Shown here: positions 1-7,312 of the stretch, one piece after another
How the letters are laid out: every line of letters starts with the position of its first letter
Position numbering within the stretch: position 1 is the stretch's first letter
Assembly: GCA_016932235.1 (NCBI GenBank)
Contig: JAFGDF010000289.1
Location: 1 to 11,293, forward strand
Origin: Deltaproteobacteria bacterium
GTDB lineage: Bacteria > Desulfobacterota > DSM-4660 > Desulfatiglandales > HGW-15
DNA length: 11,293 bases
Direction of reading: 5' to 3'
Made by a program: the position numbers and the translations under genes
The notes under the pieces: model-generated
Databases searched by the model: none
Seen by the model: the letters and a program-made list of their open reading frames with translations, nothing else
Told to the model about the DNA's origin: nothing

Positions 1-1
1 A

Positions 2-145
2 TGGGATGATGAAAAGCAAAGGCCGACGGTGGCCCACCCTGCTGAATGCCGGGTCTGCTGTGTCTGCGAAACGGTGTGCCCGGAAGTAGCCATAGACGTA
101 AAGATACCCCTGCATGTAAGGATTGATTTTGGAATTTACCCGTAA
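2..145 (+). CDS. 4Fe-4S ferredoxin-type subunit, C-terminal end only
   Basis: The window opens inside this gene. Frame 2 reads 47 codons to a TAA at 143-145. Visible residues hold one cluster motif, C16-x2-C19-x2-C22-x3-C26-Pro (counted from the first visible codon), with an extra Cys at 20. It is followed by an AI-V-PLHVRIDFG-type tail. This arrangement, a Pro-Ala-Glu-Cys run leading into the cluster and a short tail rich in Pro and Val, resembles the small AprB-like dicluster ferredoxins that accompany succinate dehydrogenase/fumarate reductase-type flavoproteins in sulfate reducers and relatives. It probably carries electrons to or from a flavoprotein encoded to the left. Its first cluster and partner lie outside the window, so the assignment beyond ferredoxin is inference. 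A gap of about 310 bp with promoter-like sequence separates it from the nitroreductase gene, so the two probably do not share a transcript. Confidence 0.75.
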   Translation, partial: WDDEKQRPTVAHPAECRVCCVCETVCPEVAIDVKIPLHVRIDFGIYP

Positions 146-244
146 AATGCATCGCCTGTACTTAACTTATATAAATTTGAAACAGGTTAGATATGCAGAT
201 AAAATCTGATATTTATTATGTCGTATGGACCAATTTAAGGAGTA

Positions 245-273
245 TTGACACTTTATGTATTTTATAATATTTA
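245..273 (+). promoter_or_regulatory. Possible sigma-70-type promoter for the nitroreductase gene
   Basis: A perfect TTGACA at 245-250 is followed after 17 bp by TATTTA (268-273), which matches the -10 consensus at only three of six positions. TATAAT also occurs at 263-268, but the 12 bp spacing is too short. Another TATAAT at 304-309 has no good -35 partner. A start in this area would give a leader of about 125-175 nt before the gene. The -35 box is convincing and the exact -10 is not. Confidence 0.4.
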
Positions 274-442
274 GTACGAAAATAAAGTTTAACAATGCCG
301 GTATATAATCCAACATTATGTCTAAAGACCGCGGCCATAGGTTGTTATTTTCACGTATTGTGGAGGCCCGGAGGGCTATGAATGTTTGGTAAAAATCTTT
401 TCAATCACTAAGAAATTTATCTGCAAAAATACAGATTAAACC

Positions 443-447
443 GGAGG
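443..447 (+). promoter_or_regulatory. Ribosome binding site that fixes the nitroreductase start
   Basis: GGAGG lies 7 nt before the ATG at 455. A TTG at 449 is in frame but would sit 1 nt from the site, so the ATG is chosen. Confidence 0.8.
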
Positions 448-454
448 TTTGATA

Positions 455-1108
455 ATGGATGTTATCGAAGCTATTATGGCCCGTTACAGCGTGCGTGATT
501 TCAGCTCTAGACCAGTTGAAAAAGAGACTGTCATGAAAATCCTGGAAACAGCCACCAGAAGTCCTTCCGGTGGTAACGGTCAACCCTGGGAAGTTTTTGT
601 CGCCTCTGGTGCCTCCCTGGAAAGGATCCGTAAGGTCTATCAGAAGCGTTCACAAAGCGGCGCATCAGATAGTCCTCCCGGTGGACTACCGCCGAAACCT
701 GCTTACATTCAAGAACGCATGGACATAATCACAAGAGAGCGGCTGTTATTACTGGGATTGGACCCCGATGACCCGGAATCGAAGAAAATCTTCACTGAGT
801 GGCGGTCTCGTCTTTTCGGCGTCCCGGTGTTGATTGTGATCTGTATGGATAAAGCCTTGTCATCTCACCTGGACATCGGTCTTTTTATACAAACTATCTG
901 TTTAGCCGCCCAAGGCCACGGCATCGATTCCTTTATCGCCGGAAGTCTTATTTTTTATCCGGATGTCCTGCGACAGGAACTGGAAATCCCGGATACCCTG
1001 AATATTATCACTGGTGTTGGACTCGGCTATCCCGATCAGGATAGTATTATCAATAGATACCGCAGCCCACGCCGGCCGATTCAGGAAGTAGTAAGATATA
1101 AAAGCTAA
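455..1108 (+). CDS. Nitroreductase-family FMN oxidoreductase
   Basis: This 217-residue protein has the usual length of a single-domain nitroreductase. Proteins of this family bind FMN and use NAD(P)H to reduce nitro groups, quinones, enones or other activated substrates in the cytoplasm, normally as dimers. Family signatures visible are the N-terminal RYSVRDF (10-16), which contacts the FMN phosphate; the SPSGGNGQPW segment (about 38-47), corresponding to the SPS-N-QPW FMN loop; a GLGYPD turn near 191-196; and a basic SPRRP segment near the C-terminus. No membrane segment or signal peptide is seen. It is convergent with the transhydroxylase operon, with a hairpin between them, and has its own ribosome site and probable promoter, so it is a separate unit. 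A role in aromatic metabolism is possible from location alone. The physiological substrate cannot be read from sequence. Confidence 0.9.
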   Translation: MDVIEAIMARYSVRDFSSRPVEKETVMKILETATRSPSGGNGQPWEVFVASGASLERIRKVYQKRSQSGASDSPPGGLPPKPAYIQERMDIITRERLLLLGLDPDDPESKKIFTEWRSRLFGVPVLIVICMDKALSSHLDIGLFIQTICLAAQGHGIDSFIAGSLIFYPDVLRQELEIPDTLNIITGVGLGYPDQDSIINRYRSPRRPIQEVVRYKS

Positions 1109-1137
1109 CAGCCTGTCGGCCAGAGTCCGACAGGCTG
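1109..1137. terminator. GC-rich hairpin between convergent genes
   Basis: A perfect 11 bp inverted repeat, CAGCCTGTCGG at 1109-1119 and CCGACAGGCTG at 1127-1137, encloses a 7 nt loop. It begins directly after the nitroreductase TAA and lies about 80 bp beyond the end of the transhydroxylase small-subunit gene on the other strand. The stem is strong enough to stop polymerase from either side. There is no good U-tract on the + side (the next bases are CTCGTCAA) and only a short TTTT a few bases beyond it on the minus side. It is therefore called a probable bidirectional terminator or a 3' end stabiliser. Confidence 0.6.
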
Positions 1138-1219
1138 CTCGTCAATATTCGTATTTAACCGGTTTTATCGTCGTTAAGCGTAAACTTTTGACCACGCCCA
1201 AAAGATTTACACAACCATA

Positions 1220-2044
1220 CTATTCCTTTAATAACGTAATATCGCCCAGGTAGATATCGACTTTAGTTCTTATGGTAAAAATCTGTGATTTATAGCCACT
1301 ATAATCGACCTTGACTTCATATATAGTATCTTCGGGCAACCCCTCAAATTCAAAATCGCCGTAATTATTAGTTTTTACGGTCTTTGTTCCGCCCAGGGTG
1401 ACTGCTGCGCCTTCTGCGCATTCACCCGTATCTCCCAGCACGACTGATCCGGCTACAAATCTCTTTGGTAAACCAATATATGTGATACGTTCCTTTAATT
1501 GATATTCCGGATGGATTGATTCACTTTGTTTTGAAACCCTCAATTTAAAAACTTCACTTTCGGAATCATCTAAATCACCGAATACAAGCGCATCAGTCGG
1601 GCACGCCTCCACACATCGGGGCTCTTTCCACCCGGCGTCAAGTAAATGCACGCAAAAATTGCATTTTTGGGGTATCTTTTTTTCATCGTTCCAGTAAATC
1701 ACTCGATAGGGACAGGCCTCAACAATCTGCTTTTGATTCTTTGATTTCTCTGGATCAATGATAACGACGCCATCGGGCCTGCGATAAACCGCGCCGTTCT
1801 TAGCGGCCGCAACGCAAGGAGCGTTTTCACAATGCATGCAGGCAACAGGTATATAGGCCACCTTTACCTTGGGAAACTTACCTCTCTCGCGCTCCACTAT
1901 GCGCATCCAAAAGTGCCCGCTCTCCGGTTGTGAAGCCGCATATCCTGTATGCTCGTTGCCGCAAAACTCGTCGCGGCATGCGATAAAGCAATTGTAACAA
2001 CCATTACATTTTGTCGTGTCGATTACCATTCCATAATTGGCCAT
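1220..2044 (-). CDS. Transhydroxylase-like Mo enzyme, small Fe-S subunit (BthL family)
   Basis: This 274-residue electron-transfer subunit partners the Mo protein encoded just upstream. Residues 1-160 form a ferredoxin-like domain with 12 cysteines placed for three 4Fe-4S clusters: C13, C16, C19, C23; C69, C72, C77; C111; C128, C131; C144, C148. An extra Cys is at 28. The second motif runs CMHCENAPC and then lacks the fourth cysteine that four-cluster subunits of the DMSO reductase family carry, as in the Pelobacter acidigallici pyrogallol transhydroxylase small subunit. Residues about 195-274 look like a beta-sandwich of the transthyretin or carboxypeptidase-regulatory type (GECAEGAAVTLGG, then NNYGDFEFEGLP), a C-terminal domain also present in that enzyme. 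Total length is nearly the same as the Pelobacter subunit. No Tat or Sec signal is present, so it is cytoplasmic. The start is the ATG at 2044 (MANYGMVID), with GAGAGGG upstream. The frame extends further but without a ribosome site. It begins 28 bp after the large-subunit stop. Confidence 0.9.
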   Translation of the reverse strand: MANYGMVIDTTKCNGCYNCFIACRDEFCGNEHTGYAASQPESGHFWMRIVERERGKFPKVKVAYIPVACMHCENAPCVAAAKNGAVYRRPDGVVIIDPEKSKNQKQIVEACPYRVIYWNDEKKIPQKCNFCVHLLDAGWKEPRCVEACPTDALVFGDLDDSESEVFKLRVSKQSESIHPEYQLKERITYIGLPKRFVAGSVVLGDTGECAEGAAVTLGGTKTVKTNNYGDFEFEGLPEDTIYEVKVDYSGYKSQIFTIRTKVDIYLGDITLLKE

Positions 2045-2072
2045 GATTCTTTTACCCTCTCGAAATTTGTTA

Positions 2073-4580
2073 TTATATTTCCCATTTGCACACTTCGGCA
2101 AGAACGGTGTTAGGTGCGAATCCGGCCACATTTTTCGACATTCCCCGATCTGTGCTCAAAATATTAACACAACCACCCCTGTCCAGCGAGAAGGCTTTGC
2201 CTTTTTCGATTGGATCATATTTTGCCGACGCCTCATAACAATGCACAACTCCTGGCCTTATTCGTTCAGTGAGGAAAGCTACACCCAGCACCGCGCCTCG
2301 ATCATTATAGATTTTGATCACATCACCGTCTTTAATGCCCCGCTCTTCTGCATCGATTGGGTGAAGTCTGATAGTTAAATAATAATAGCCGTTTTTGAGT
2401 ATTCTGTGATGCGGGATATCCCAGATCCATGGTGTGTGATCGTAATGGGTATGATGGCTGAAGCGGGGATGGGGAGAAATAACCTGGAGTGGATATCGTT
2501 CCACAAGTTCAGAGTCATACCCCTCCCAGCTGGGGATATAACGCGGCAAGAGGGGCCTTTCCTCATCATCCGGCATATGGCGTTTCAGACTCTCCGAGAC
2601 AAATTCTATTTTCCCGCTATAAGTCGCGAGTTCATTTGCTTTATCGGTTCCCCGTTTTGGATTTCCAAAATCCGGTGTATCACAGTCCCGGCCTTCGTAA
2701 AACCAACGCAATGAAGGAGTAGCCATGTACGGTTCAGGAAGCGGTACTAAAAAATATCCTTTATCCCTGAATTCCTTGAATGATATATGTTTTGGCATAT
2801 CCGACCAGTCATACATCAACTTTATCCATTCTTCTTCGCTGTGTCCCTCGGTGTACTCTTCCTTAAAACCCATTTTTTCTGCGAGTTGCGAATAGATCCA
2901 ATAATCGGATTTTGATTCTCCAACCGGCTCTATGCATTTTTGCATATAAACCACAATCCTGTGATTGCAGGAACTCATAGTATCAGGACTCATCCAACCG
3001 CAATTTGAGAATTCCGCGATATCATTCCGTTCAAGGTTGGTACAGGCGGGCAAAATTAAATCGAACAAACCGGTCTCGTTGCACCACCAGCAATCCTGGG
3101 TAACCATACACTCAAGTTTTGAACTCTGATAAGCTTTTACCCATTTATTACCCTCCACCATTGTTCCGATAAACGATCCCCCATGCCGGTAGAACATATG
3201 GATTTCAGATTTTTCTCTTTCCGGGTATGTATAAGGAATAAATTGCTGTTCAAGAGATTTAGTGCAAAAACCTTCTCCGAGCCAGCTCACAGGCGGATTA
3301 AGGATTGATTCGGGCCAAAACTGCCGGTAAACACGCTGACTCACCGGATTGACGGGTTGAATTTTACCCAGGAAATTCATACCGCCTTGTTCAAATCCGG
3401 GAAACTTAAAATAGGCGTCTATGGGCGCTCCCATGGTTGTGCCCCAAATACTTACTCCGGGTTTACCAAGTCCCTGCATGGCCTGGAGCAGGACCATCAG
3501 ACGTGCCCATTCATGGCCAAATGCCTGCCGGCAGGCTCCTCCCATACCTCCCCGCATCCCGGCAGACAAACAGGTACGTTTGGAAGCCCATTCCCGTGCT
3601 AATGCAATAATTATTCGCTTTGGGACCCCACAGATGTCTTCCGCCCATCCGGGTGTTTTTGCAGTACCACCGGACTCACCGAGAACCATCTTTTTAAATT
3701 CGCCGAATCCGATTGTGTGACTATCCAAGTAGTTTTTATCGTAAGTACCTTCATCAATCCAGACATACGCGATCCCAAGAGCAAGGGCCGCATCGGTACC
3801 TGGGCGTGGCGCAATCCATTTGTCCGCCATAACGGATGCGGTATAATTGCAAAAAGGATCGATAAAGATCATTTTCTTGCCCAGTTTCTTAAGCCAGAGA
3901 CGCCAGGGAGCCGTTTCCTGTCCGGCATAATTACCCCGGTTTGTGTCCGGGTCGTTAGCCCAGAAAACGATCATATCCGTGTTTTGAAGAGCATCCTCAA
4001 GAAGATCGAATTGTTCGGGCGGGCCCATTCTCCAATAGAAACCATACGTGTGAGTGGCTCCCCATAACCATCCTTCCCAGCTATCGGGATTTTCAAAGAA
4101 ATCAGTCGCACCCATCATTTTAAAAAAACGATACAAGGTGCTGCGATGAATTCCTAAATTTCCGGCATTATGATGGGATGAGCACATATGGCTGATGGCT
4201 TCAGGCCCATATTTTTCCCTAATTCTTTTCATTTCACTGGAAATAATTTCTAATGCTTCATCCCAGCTTATCCGGGCATAAGCGGACTTACCGCGGTTTT
4301 CCGGATGGCGATCTCCATGTGGATCCCAGTCAACCCGTTTCATCGGATATAAAATTCTGTCTTCGGAATACACGCGTGCTCGTTCCGTTAAGGAAAAGGG
4401 GGTTACTGTGACTTTTCTGGGTGCTGTGAAGGTTTGTCCCCGTGCGGTTATTTTCCAAGTTGGAACTTTTTCCTCATCCCCAAAAACAAGAGGTCGGCAG
4501 CGAATTATACGTCCATCTTTCACATGAATAAATACCGGACCACCTCCAACTCCAAGGTTTACATATATTTTTTCAGCCAT
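2073..4580 (-). CDS. Pyrogallol-phloroglucinol transhydroxylase-like Mo enzyme, large subunit (AthL family)
   Basis: This 835-residue catalytic subunit belongs to the DMSO reductase family and would bind bis-MGD molybdenum. It has no N-terminal cysteine cluster and no Tat signal, as in cytoplasmic pyrogallol transhydroxylase of Pelobacter acidigallici, which moves a hydroxyl group between phenols without net redox change. Close family motifs include GGPVFIHVKDG at the N-terminus, SSHH (134-137), NPDSWEGW (164-171, Ser167 being the expected Mo ligand), the DDP-like NDPDTN near 209, and ISPHPRFSHHTH near 701. His136 and Asp166 match catalytic His144 and Asp174 of the Pelobacter enzyme. Phe396 lies where that enzyme has Tyr404, and other pocket positions differ, so substrate may be different. 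Resorcinol hydroxylase of Azoarcus is another related function. The ATG at 4580 is preferred: GGAAGG lies 7 nt upstream and the N-terminus aligns with the family, whereas the in-frame ATG at 4604 has no ribosome site. It follows the hydrolase gene by 34 bp. Confidence 0.9.
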   Translation of the reverse strand: MAEKIYVNLGVGGGPVFIHVKDGRIIRCRPLVFGDEEKVPTWKITARGQTFTAPRKVTVTPFSLTERARVYSEDRILYPMKRVDWDPHGDRHPENRGKSAYARISWDEALEIISSEMKRIREKYGPEAISHMCSSHHNAGNLGIHRSTLYRFFKMMGATDFFENPDSWEGWLWGATHTYGFYWRMGPPEQFDLLEDALQNTDMIVFWANDPDTNRGNYAGQETAPWRLWLKKLGKKMIFIDPFCNYTASVMADKWIAPRPGTDAALALGIAYVWIDEGTYDKNYLDSHTIGFGEFKKMVLGESGGTAKTPGWAEDICGVPKRIIIALAREWASKRTCLSAGMRGGMGGACRQAFGHEWARLMVLLQAMQGLGKPGVSIWGTTMGAPIDAYFKFPGFEQGGMNFLGKIQPVNPVSQRVYRQFWPESILNPPVSWLGEGFCTKSLEQQFIPYTYPEREKSEIHMFYRHGGSFIGTMVEGNKWVKAYQSSKLECMVTQDCWWCNETGLFDLILPACTNLERNDIAEFSNCGWMSPDTMSSCNHRIVVYMQKCIEPVGESKSDYWIYSQLAEKMGFKEEYTEGHSEEEWIKLMYDWSDMPKHISFKEFRDKGYFLVPLPEPYMATPSLRWFYEGRDCDTPDFGNPKRGTDKANELATYSGKIEFVSESLKRHMPDDEERPLLPRYIPSWEGYDSELVERYPLQVISPHPRFSHHTHYDHTPWIWDIPHHRILKNGYYYLTIRLHPIDAEERGIKDGDVIKIYNDRGAVLGVAFLTERIRPGVVHCYEASAKYDPIEKGKAFSLDRGGCVNILSTDRGMSKNVAGFAPNTVLAEVCKWEI

Positions 4581-4587
4581 GTCGGTA

Positions 4588-4593
4588 CCTTCC
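4588..4593 (-). promoter_or_regulatory. Ribosome binding site that decides the large-subunit start
   Basis: On the minus strand GGAAGG lies 7 nt before the ATG at 4580. The alternative ATG at 4604 is preceded by a purine-poor stretch with no Shine-Dalgarno match. Confidence 0.7.
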
Positions 4594-4614
4594 GTTAAAC
4601 TCATTGCGAGATGT

Positions 4615-5409
4615 TTATTCTAAGGGAAGATTGAAAAACCTCTTCGGGTTGTCCCACATAACCGCTTCGATGTCGTTACGGCTTAATCCTTCCATCCTCA
4701 TCACCCAGGCGACTTTCACCAGCGAGAGATGCCCCGCCCCTCCATACCCAAGTTCTGAACCGATAACAATTTTTTCCCGTTTATCCGGATTGTTTATCAC
4801 TAAAGCGGCAGCCTCTTCAGCTGTTAATTTATCATAGCATACACTCAAACCGGTCACCGCTCCTGAATTGATCCTGGTATTGAAAGTGTTTTTCCCTGTG
4901 TGATCGATAATGGCTCTTTCAAGCGGAAACCCCATCTCTTTCATTACGTCAATGCATTGTTCAGTCACTTCAGGCACCTGTGGTTCACGGGGTGTTGGTG
5001 TGTGGACAATGACAGGCAAATCATATTCTTTGGCCATTTCTAATTGAGTTTTAAAAAGGCGCACCTCATGCTCGTTTCCATTGTCAAGACCGATTTCACC
5101 AATTCCGACTACTCTATCCCTGGATAAATACTGCGGCATAGCCTTGAGGCACTCTTCATATCCTTCCGCCGTAATGCCATAAAAAGGAACGGCGATAGTC
5201 GCATAGATATCCACACCCATGGATGCGCTGTACTCTACCATATAGCCCAGCGTCTTGTCCCATAAATCAATGACTGATTGAGGATAAAAAAGGCCGCTCA
5301 TCAGATGCGGTGTCGGGACAATGGCCGCTTCAACACCGCCCCATGCCATTCGTAGAATATCCTCCCCGGCCATCCTGTCCATGTGGACATGAGAATCAAT
5401 TATCTTCAT
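4615..5409 (-). CDS. TatD-like TIM-barrel metal-dependent hydrolase, copy 1
   Basis: This 264-residue protein is of the predicted metal-dependent hydrolase group related to TatD within the amidohydrolase superfamily. Expected ligands can be followed along the barrel: the HxH pair H7 and H9 after strand 1 (IIDSHVH), Glu105 in GIGEIGL, His136 in PVIVHT, and His170 in AIIDHTG. The final acidic ligand, usually Asp in an S-D motif, appears as Glu219 (GSELG). The C-terminus has the family ending DNPKRFF. There is no signal peptide, so it should be cytoplasmic. The reaction is unknown; the family includes nucleases, amidases and lactonases. Its place directly before the transhydroxylase genes (34 bp) suggests it acts in the same pathway, for instance on a ring-opened, lactone or ester intermediate, which is inference. 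It is paralogous to the gene at 7313-8119. The start ATG has AAGGAG 8 nt upstream, and dctM ends 87 bp before it. Confidence 0.85.
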   Translation of the reverse strand: MKIIDSHVHMDRMAGEDILRMAWGGVEAAIVPTPHLMSGLFYPQSVIDLWDKTLGYMVEYSASMGVDIYATIAVPFYGITAEGYEECLKAMPQYLSRDRVVGIGEIGLDNGNEHEVRLFKTQLEMAKEYDLPVIVHTPTPREPQVPEVTEQCIDVMKEMGFPLERAIIDHTGKNTFNTRINSGAVTGLSVCYDKLTAEEAAALVINNPDKREKIVIGSELGYGGAGHLSLVKVAWVMRMEGLSRNDIEAVMWDNPKRFFNLPLE

Positions 5410-5496
5410 TTTATTGGCTCCTTAATAAATAGATTAACGAAAACATATTACTAATTGTTTACAAAACGCGTCCGGTTATATCTTTGTCTGTGAGAA

Positions 5497-6798
5497 CTAC
5501 TTCATCATATTCGGCAAAAACAAGACAATTTGAGGGAAAGCGACCAGCAGCACCACCAGTATCGTGGCGGCCAAAAAGAATGGCAGCACCCCGCGATAGA
5601 CGGTGGTCATGGGGATATCCGGGACTATGCCTGCAATGACAAATACAATCATACCGACTGGCGGTGCTATCATGCCAAGCACACACATCATCATTATTAT
5701 TACTCCGAACCATATCGGGTCAAAACCCAGTTGCGTCATCACCGGAAAGAAAACGGGCACTGTAAGTAAAACCATGGCCAGTTCATCCATGAGCGCTCCC
5801 AGAATGATATAGAGGAACAGAATAATAGCCAGGATAAAATAGCGGCTCACGGGAAGCCCTCCTATAAAGCTCGCTATTTCAAATGGGAGCCTGGTTACGG
5901 CCAAAAAGTAATTAAAAATCATGGCGCCCAGGATGATGATAAAGATCATGGCTGAGGTTTTCATAGTATCGAAAAGACTGTCTGTAAAGCCCTGCCAGTC
6001 AAGCCTCCTTTGGGCCAAGGCAAAAATTAAAGCCGCGCTGGCTCCAATTCCACCCGCCTCAGTTGGGCTGAACACTCCAAGATAGAGACCGCCGATGACT
6101 ACTAAGAATATAACCATCGACACCCAGATGCCCTTAAGTGAAGCAATTTTCTCTTTTAATGTGGTTGATGGTCCCCGGGGCCCTATGGAGGGATTTCGCC
6201 GGCACAGAAAAAATACCGTTGCCATATAAAACAATGTCTCAAATGCGCCCGGGATGAAGCCTGCAAGAAAAAGTTTCCCTATGGACTGTTCCGTGATGAT
6301 CGCGTAGATGATCATCATCACACTGGGGGGTATCATAATACTGAGGGTGCCGCCTGCGGCAATACTGCCGGTGGCCAGCGCCGGATCGTAATTATATCTC
6401 TTCATCTCGGGCAGGCTCACCTTTGTAAATGTGGCAGCGCAAGCTATGCTTGAGCCGCTGACGGCTGAAAAAGCGGAACAGGCGACGATAGTAGCCATGG
6501 CGAGGCCTCCGGGGAGACGTCCCAGCCATTTATAGGCCATATTATAAAGGTCTTTACTAATGCCACTGTAGAAACTAAAAGCGCCCATAAGAAGAAACAT
6601 GGGAATGACACTGAGAGTGTAAGAAGCGAATGTGCTGAACGGCACCGTCTTTAAAACACCTAACCCTGCCTCCCACCCGCTTATAAGGGTGATGCCAAGA
6701 AATCCCACTACCGCCATAACCACACCGATATGTATGCCGGTAAACAAAAGCACAAAGAGAACTGCCATACCGATATATCCGATTTCAGAGGGCGTCAT
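5497..6798 (-). CDS. dctM: TRAP transporter large permease, DctM
   Basis: This 433-residue, very hydrophobic protein has about a dozen predicted membrane segments and forms the ion-coupled translocation channel of a tripartite ATP-independent periplasmic transporter. Family marks include the region near 93-160 with GRLPGGLAMATI, FSAVSGSSIACAATF, LPEMKRYNYDPALATGSIAAGGTLS and IPPS, and the later segment FSPTEAGGIGA, all typical of DctM/SiaM/UehC-type permeases. It works with DctQ and the binding protein DctP of the same operon to import an organic anion with Na+ or H+. The start is taken at the ATG at 6798 (MTPSEIGYIG), which has AGGAGG 9 nt upstream and overlaps the end of dctQ by 14 bp, suggesting translational coupling. 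The frame is open to another ATG at 6831, but this would lengthen the overlap and lacks a site. Confidence 0.93.
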   Translation of the reverse strand: MTPSEIGYIGMAVLFVLLFTGIHIGVVMAVVGFLGITLISGWEAGLGVLKTVPFSTFASYTLSVIPMFLLMGAFSFYSGISKDLYNMAYKWLGRLPGGLAMATIVACSAFSAVSGSSIACAATFTKVSLPEMKRYNYDPALATGSIAAGGTLSIMIPPSVMMIIYAIITEQSIGKLFLAGFIPGAFETLFYMATVFFLCRRNPSIGPRGPSTTLKEKIASLKGIWVSMVIFLVVIGGLYLGVFSPTEAGGIGASAALIFALAQRRLDWQGFTDSLFDTMKTSAMIFIIILGAMIFNYFLAVTRLPFEIASFIGGLPVSRYFILAIILFLYIILGALMDELAMVLLTVPVFFPVMTQLGFDPIWFGVIIMMMCVLGMIAPPVGMIVFVIAGIVPDIPMTTVYRGVLPFFLAATILVVLLVAFPQIVLFLPNMMK

Positions 6799-7297
6799 CG
6801 CTTGTAGCCTCCTGTAGATGTTCAACGGCATCTCTTAGCAATACGAGACAGAGTATAGCAAAGCCGAGAGCAACGACAATAACAAAAGGGAAAATGGGGA
6901 TATACAGGACGTTTGTGGTTAAATTTTTATCAATAAACGACTGCACACGATACACTGTTTGCCATGTTATTAAAATAGAAAGCACAAGAAAGACGATATC
7001 GGCGCCAAGGTTCGCAATAGCCTGACCTCGCCTTGACAATTTTTGTGTGAGTATATCCACCCTGACATTCCCCTGCTCAAGAGTGCAATAGGCGAGTCCA
7101 AGACTTATCATCACAGCCATGAGCAACTCTGTAATCTCGAAAGAGCCGGATAGGGGTTTATTGAGAAAATAGCGTCCGATAACATCAATTCCGGTAAGCG
7201 CCATAATCGCTGTCAAAACTGCAGCTCCTATATAATTAGCCCATCTGGCCGCCGGAATAGTGATAATATTGAGAATCCGCCCGATCTTTATCAACAA
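6785..7297 (-). CDS. dctQ: TRAP transporter small permease, DctQ
   Basis: This 170-residue protein has four hydrophobic segments (about 18-40, 55-75, 95-118 and 130-155), the standard topology of DctQ. Family marks are GRYF (41-44), the SFEITELLM stretch (52-60) and the conserved charged patch Glu74 to Asp81 (EQGNVRVD). It is the membrane partner of DctM and helps dock the binding protein. The start appears to be a TTG at 7297: an in-frame TGA lies 9 nt upstream, no ATG or GTG is available, and GAGGAGG ends 9 nt before the TTG. A second TTG follows immediately. Its Shine-Dalgarno sequence runs up against the stop codon of the preceding hydrolase gene, and its 3' end overlaps dctM, so the genes are tightly coupled. 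Confidence 0.9.
   Translation of the reverse strand: MLIKIGRILNIITIPAARWANYIGAAVLTAIMALTGIDVIGRYFLNKPLSGSFEITELLMAVMISLGLAYCTLEQGNVRVDILTQKLSRRGQAIANLGADIVFLVLSILITWQTVYRVQSFIDKNLTTNVLYIPIFPFVIVVALGFAILCLVLLRDAVEHLQEATSDDAL
6808..6813 (-). promoter_or_regulatory. Ribosome binding site for dctM inside dctQ
   Basis: AGGAGG on the minus strand lies 9 nt before the dctM ATG at 6798, within the last codons of dctQ. It decides the shorter dctM start over the upstream ATG at 6831. Confidence 0.75.
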
Positions 7298-7306
7298 TAT
7301 GGCTCA

Positions 7307-7312
7307 CCTCCT
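7307..7312 (-). promoter_or_regulatory. Ribosome binding site supporting a TTG start for dctQ
   Basis: AGGAGG on the minus strand sits 9 nt before the TTG at 7297 and directly abuts the TAG stop (7313-7315) of the upstream hydrolase gene. With an in-frame TGA between, no longer start is possible. Confidence 0.7.

Larger units (their letters stand above)
146..454. other. AT-rich intergenic region before the nitroreductase gene
   Basis: There is no substantial coding potential here. It contains a short perfect dyad, CAGAT-AAA-ATCTG at 196-208, a consensus-like -35 box at 245-250, a TATAAT at 304-309, and a nine-codon reading frame with its own strong ribosome site at 382-411. No clear terminator for the upstream ferredoxin gene was found. 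The only candidate is a weak 5 bp pairing of CCTGT (155-159) with ACAGG (182-186). Confidence 0.6.

Noticed and set aside
2037..4067. Several plus-strand frames of 77-116 codons inside the transhydroxylase large-subunit gene.
   Set aside because: All lie antisense to a full-length, motif-bearing gene, and none has a domain or plausible ribosome site.
4581..4604. Upstream in-frame ATG that would add eight residues to the Mo large subunit.
   Set aside because: No Shine-Dalgarno sequence precedes it, while the ATG at 4580 has one at good spacing and gives the family's usual N-terminus.
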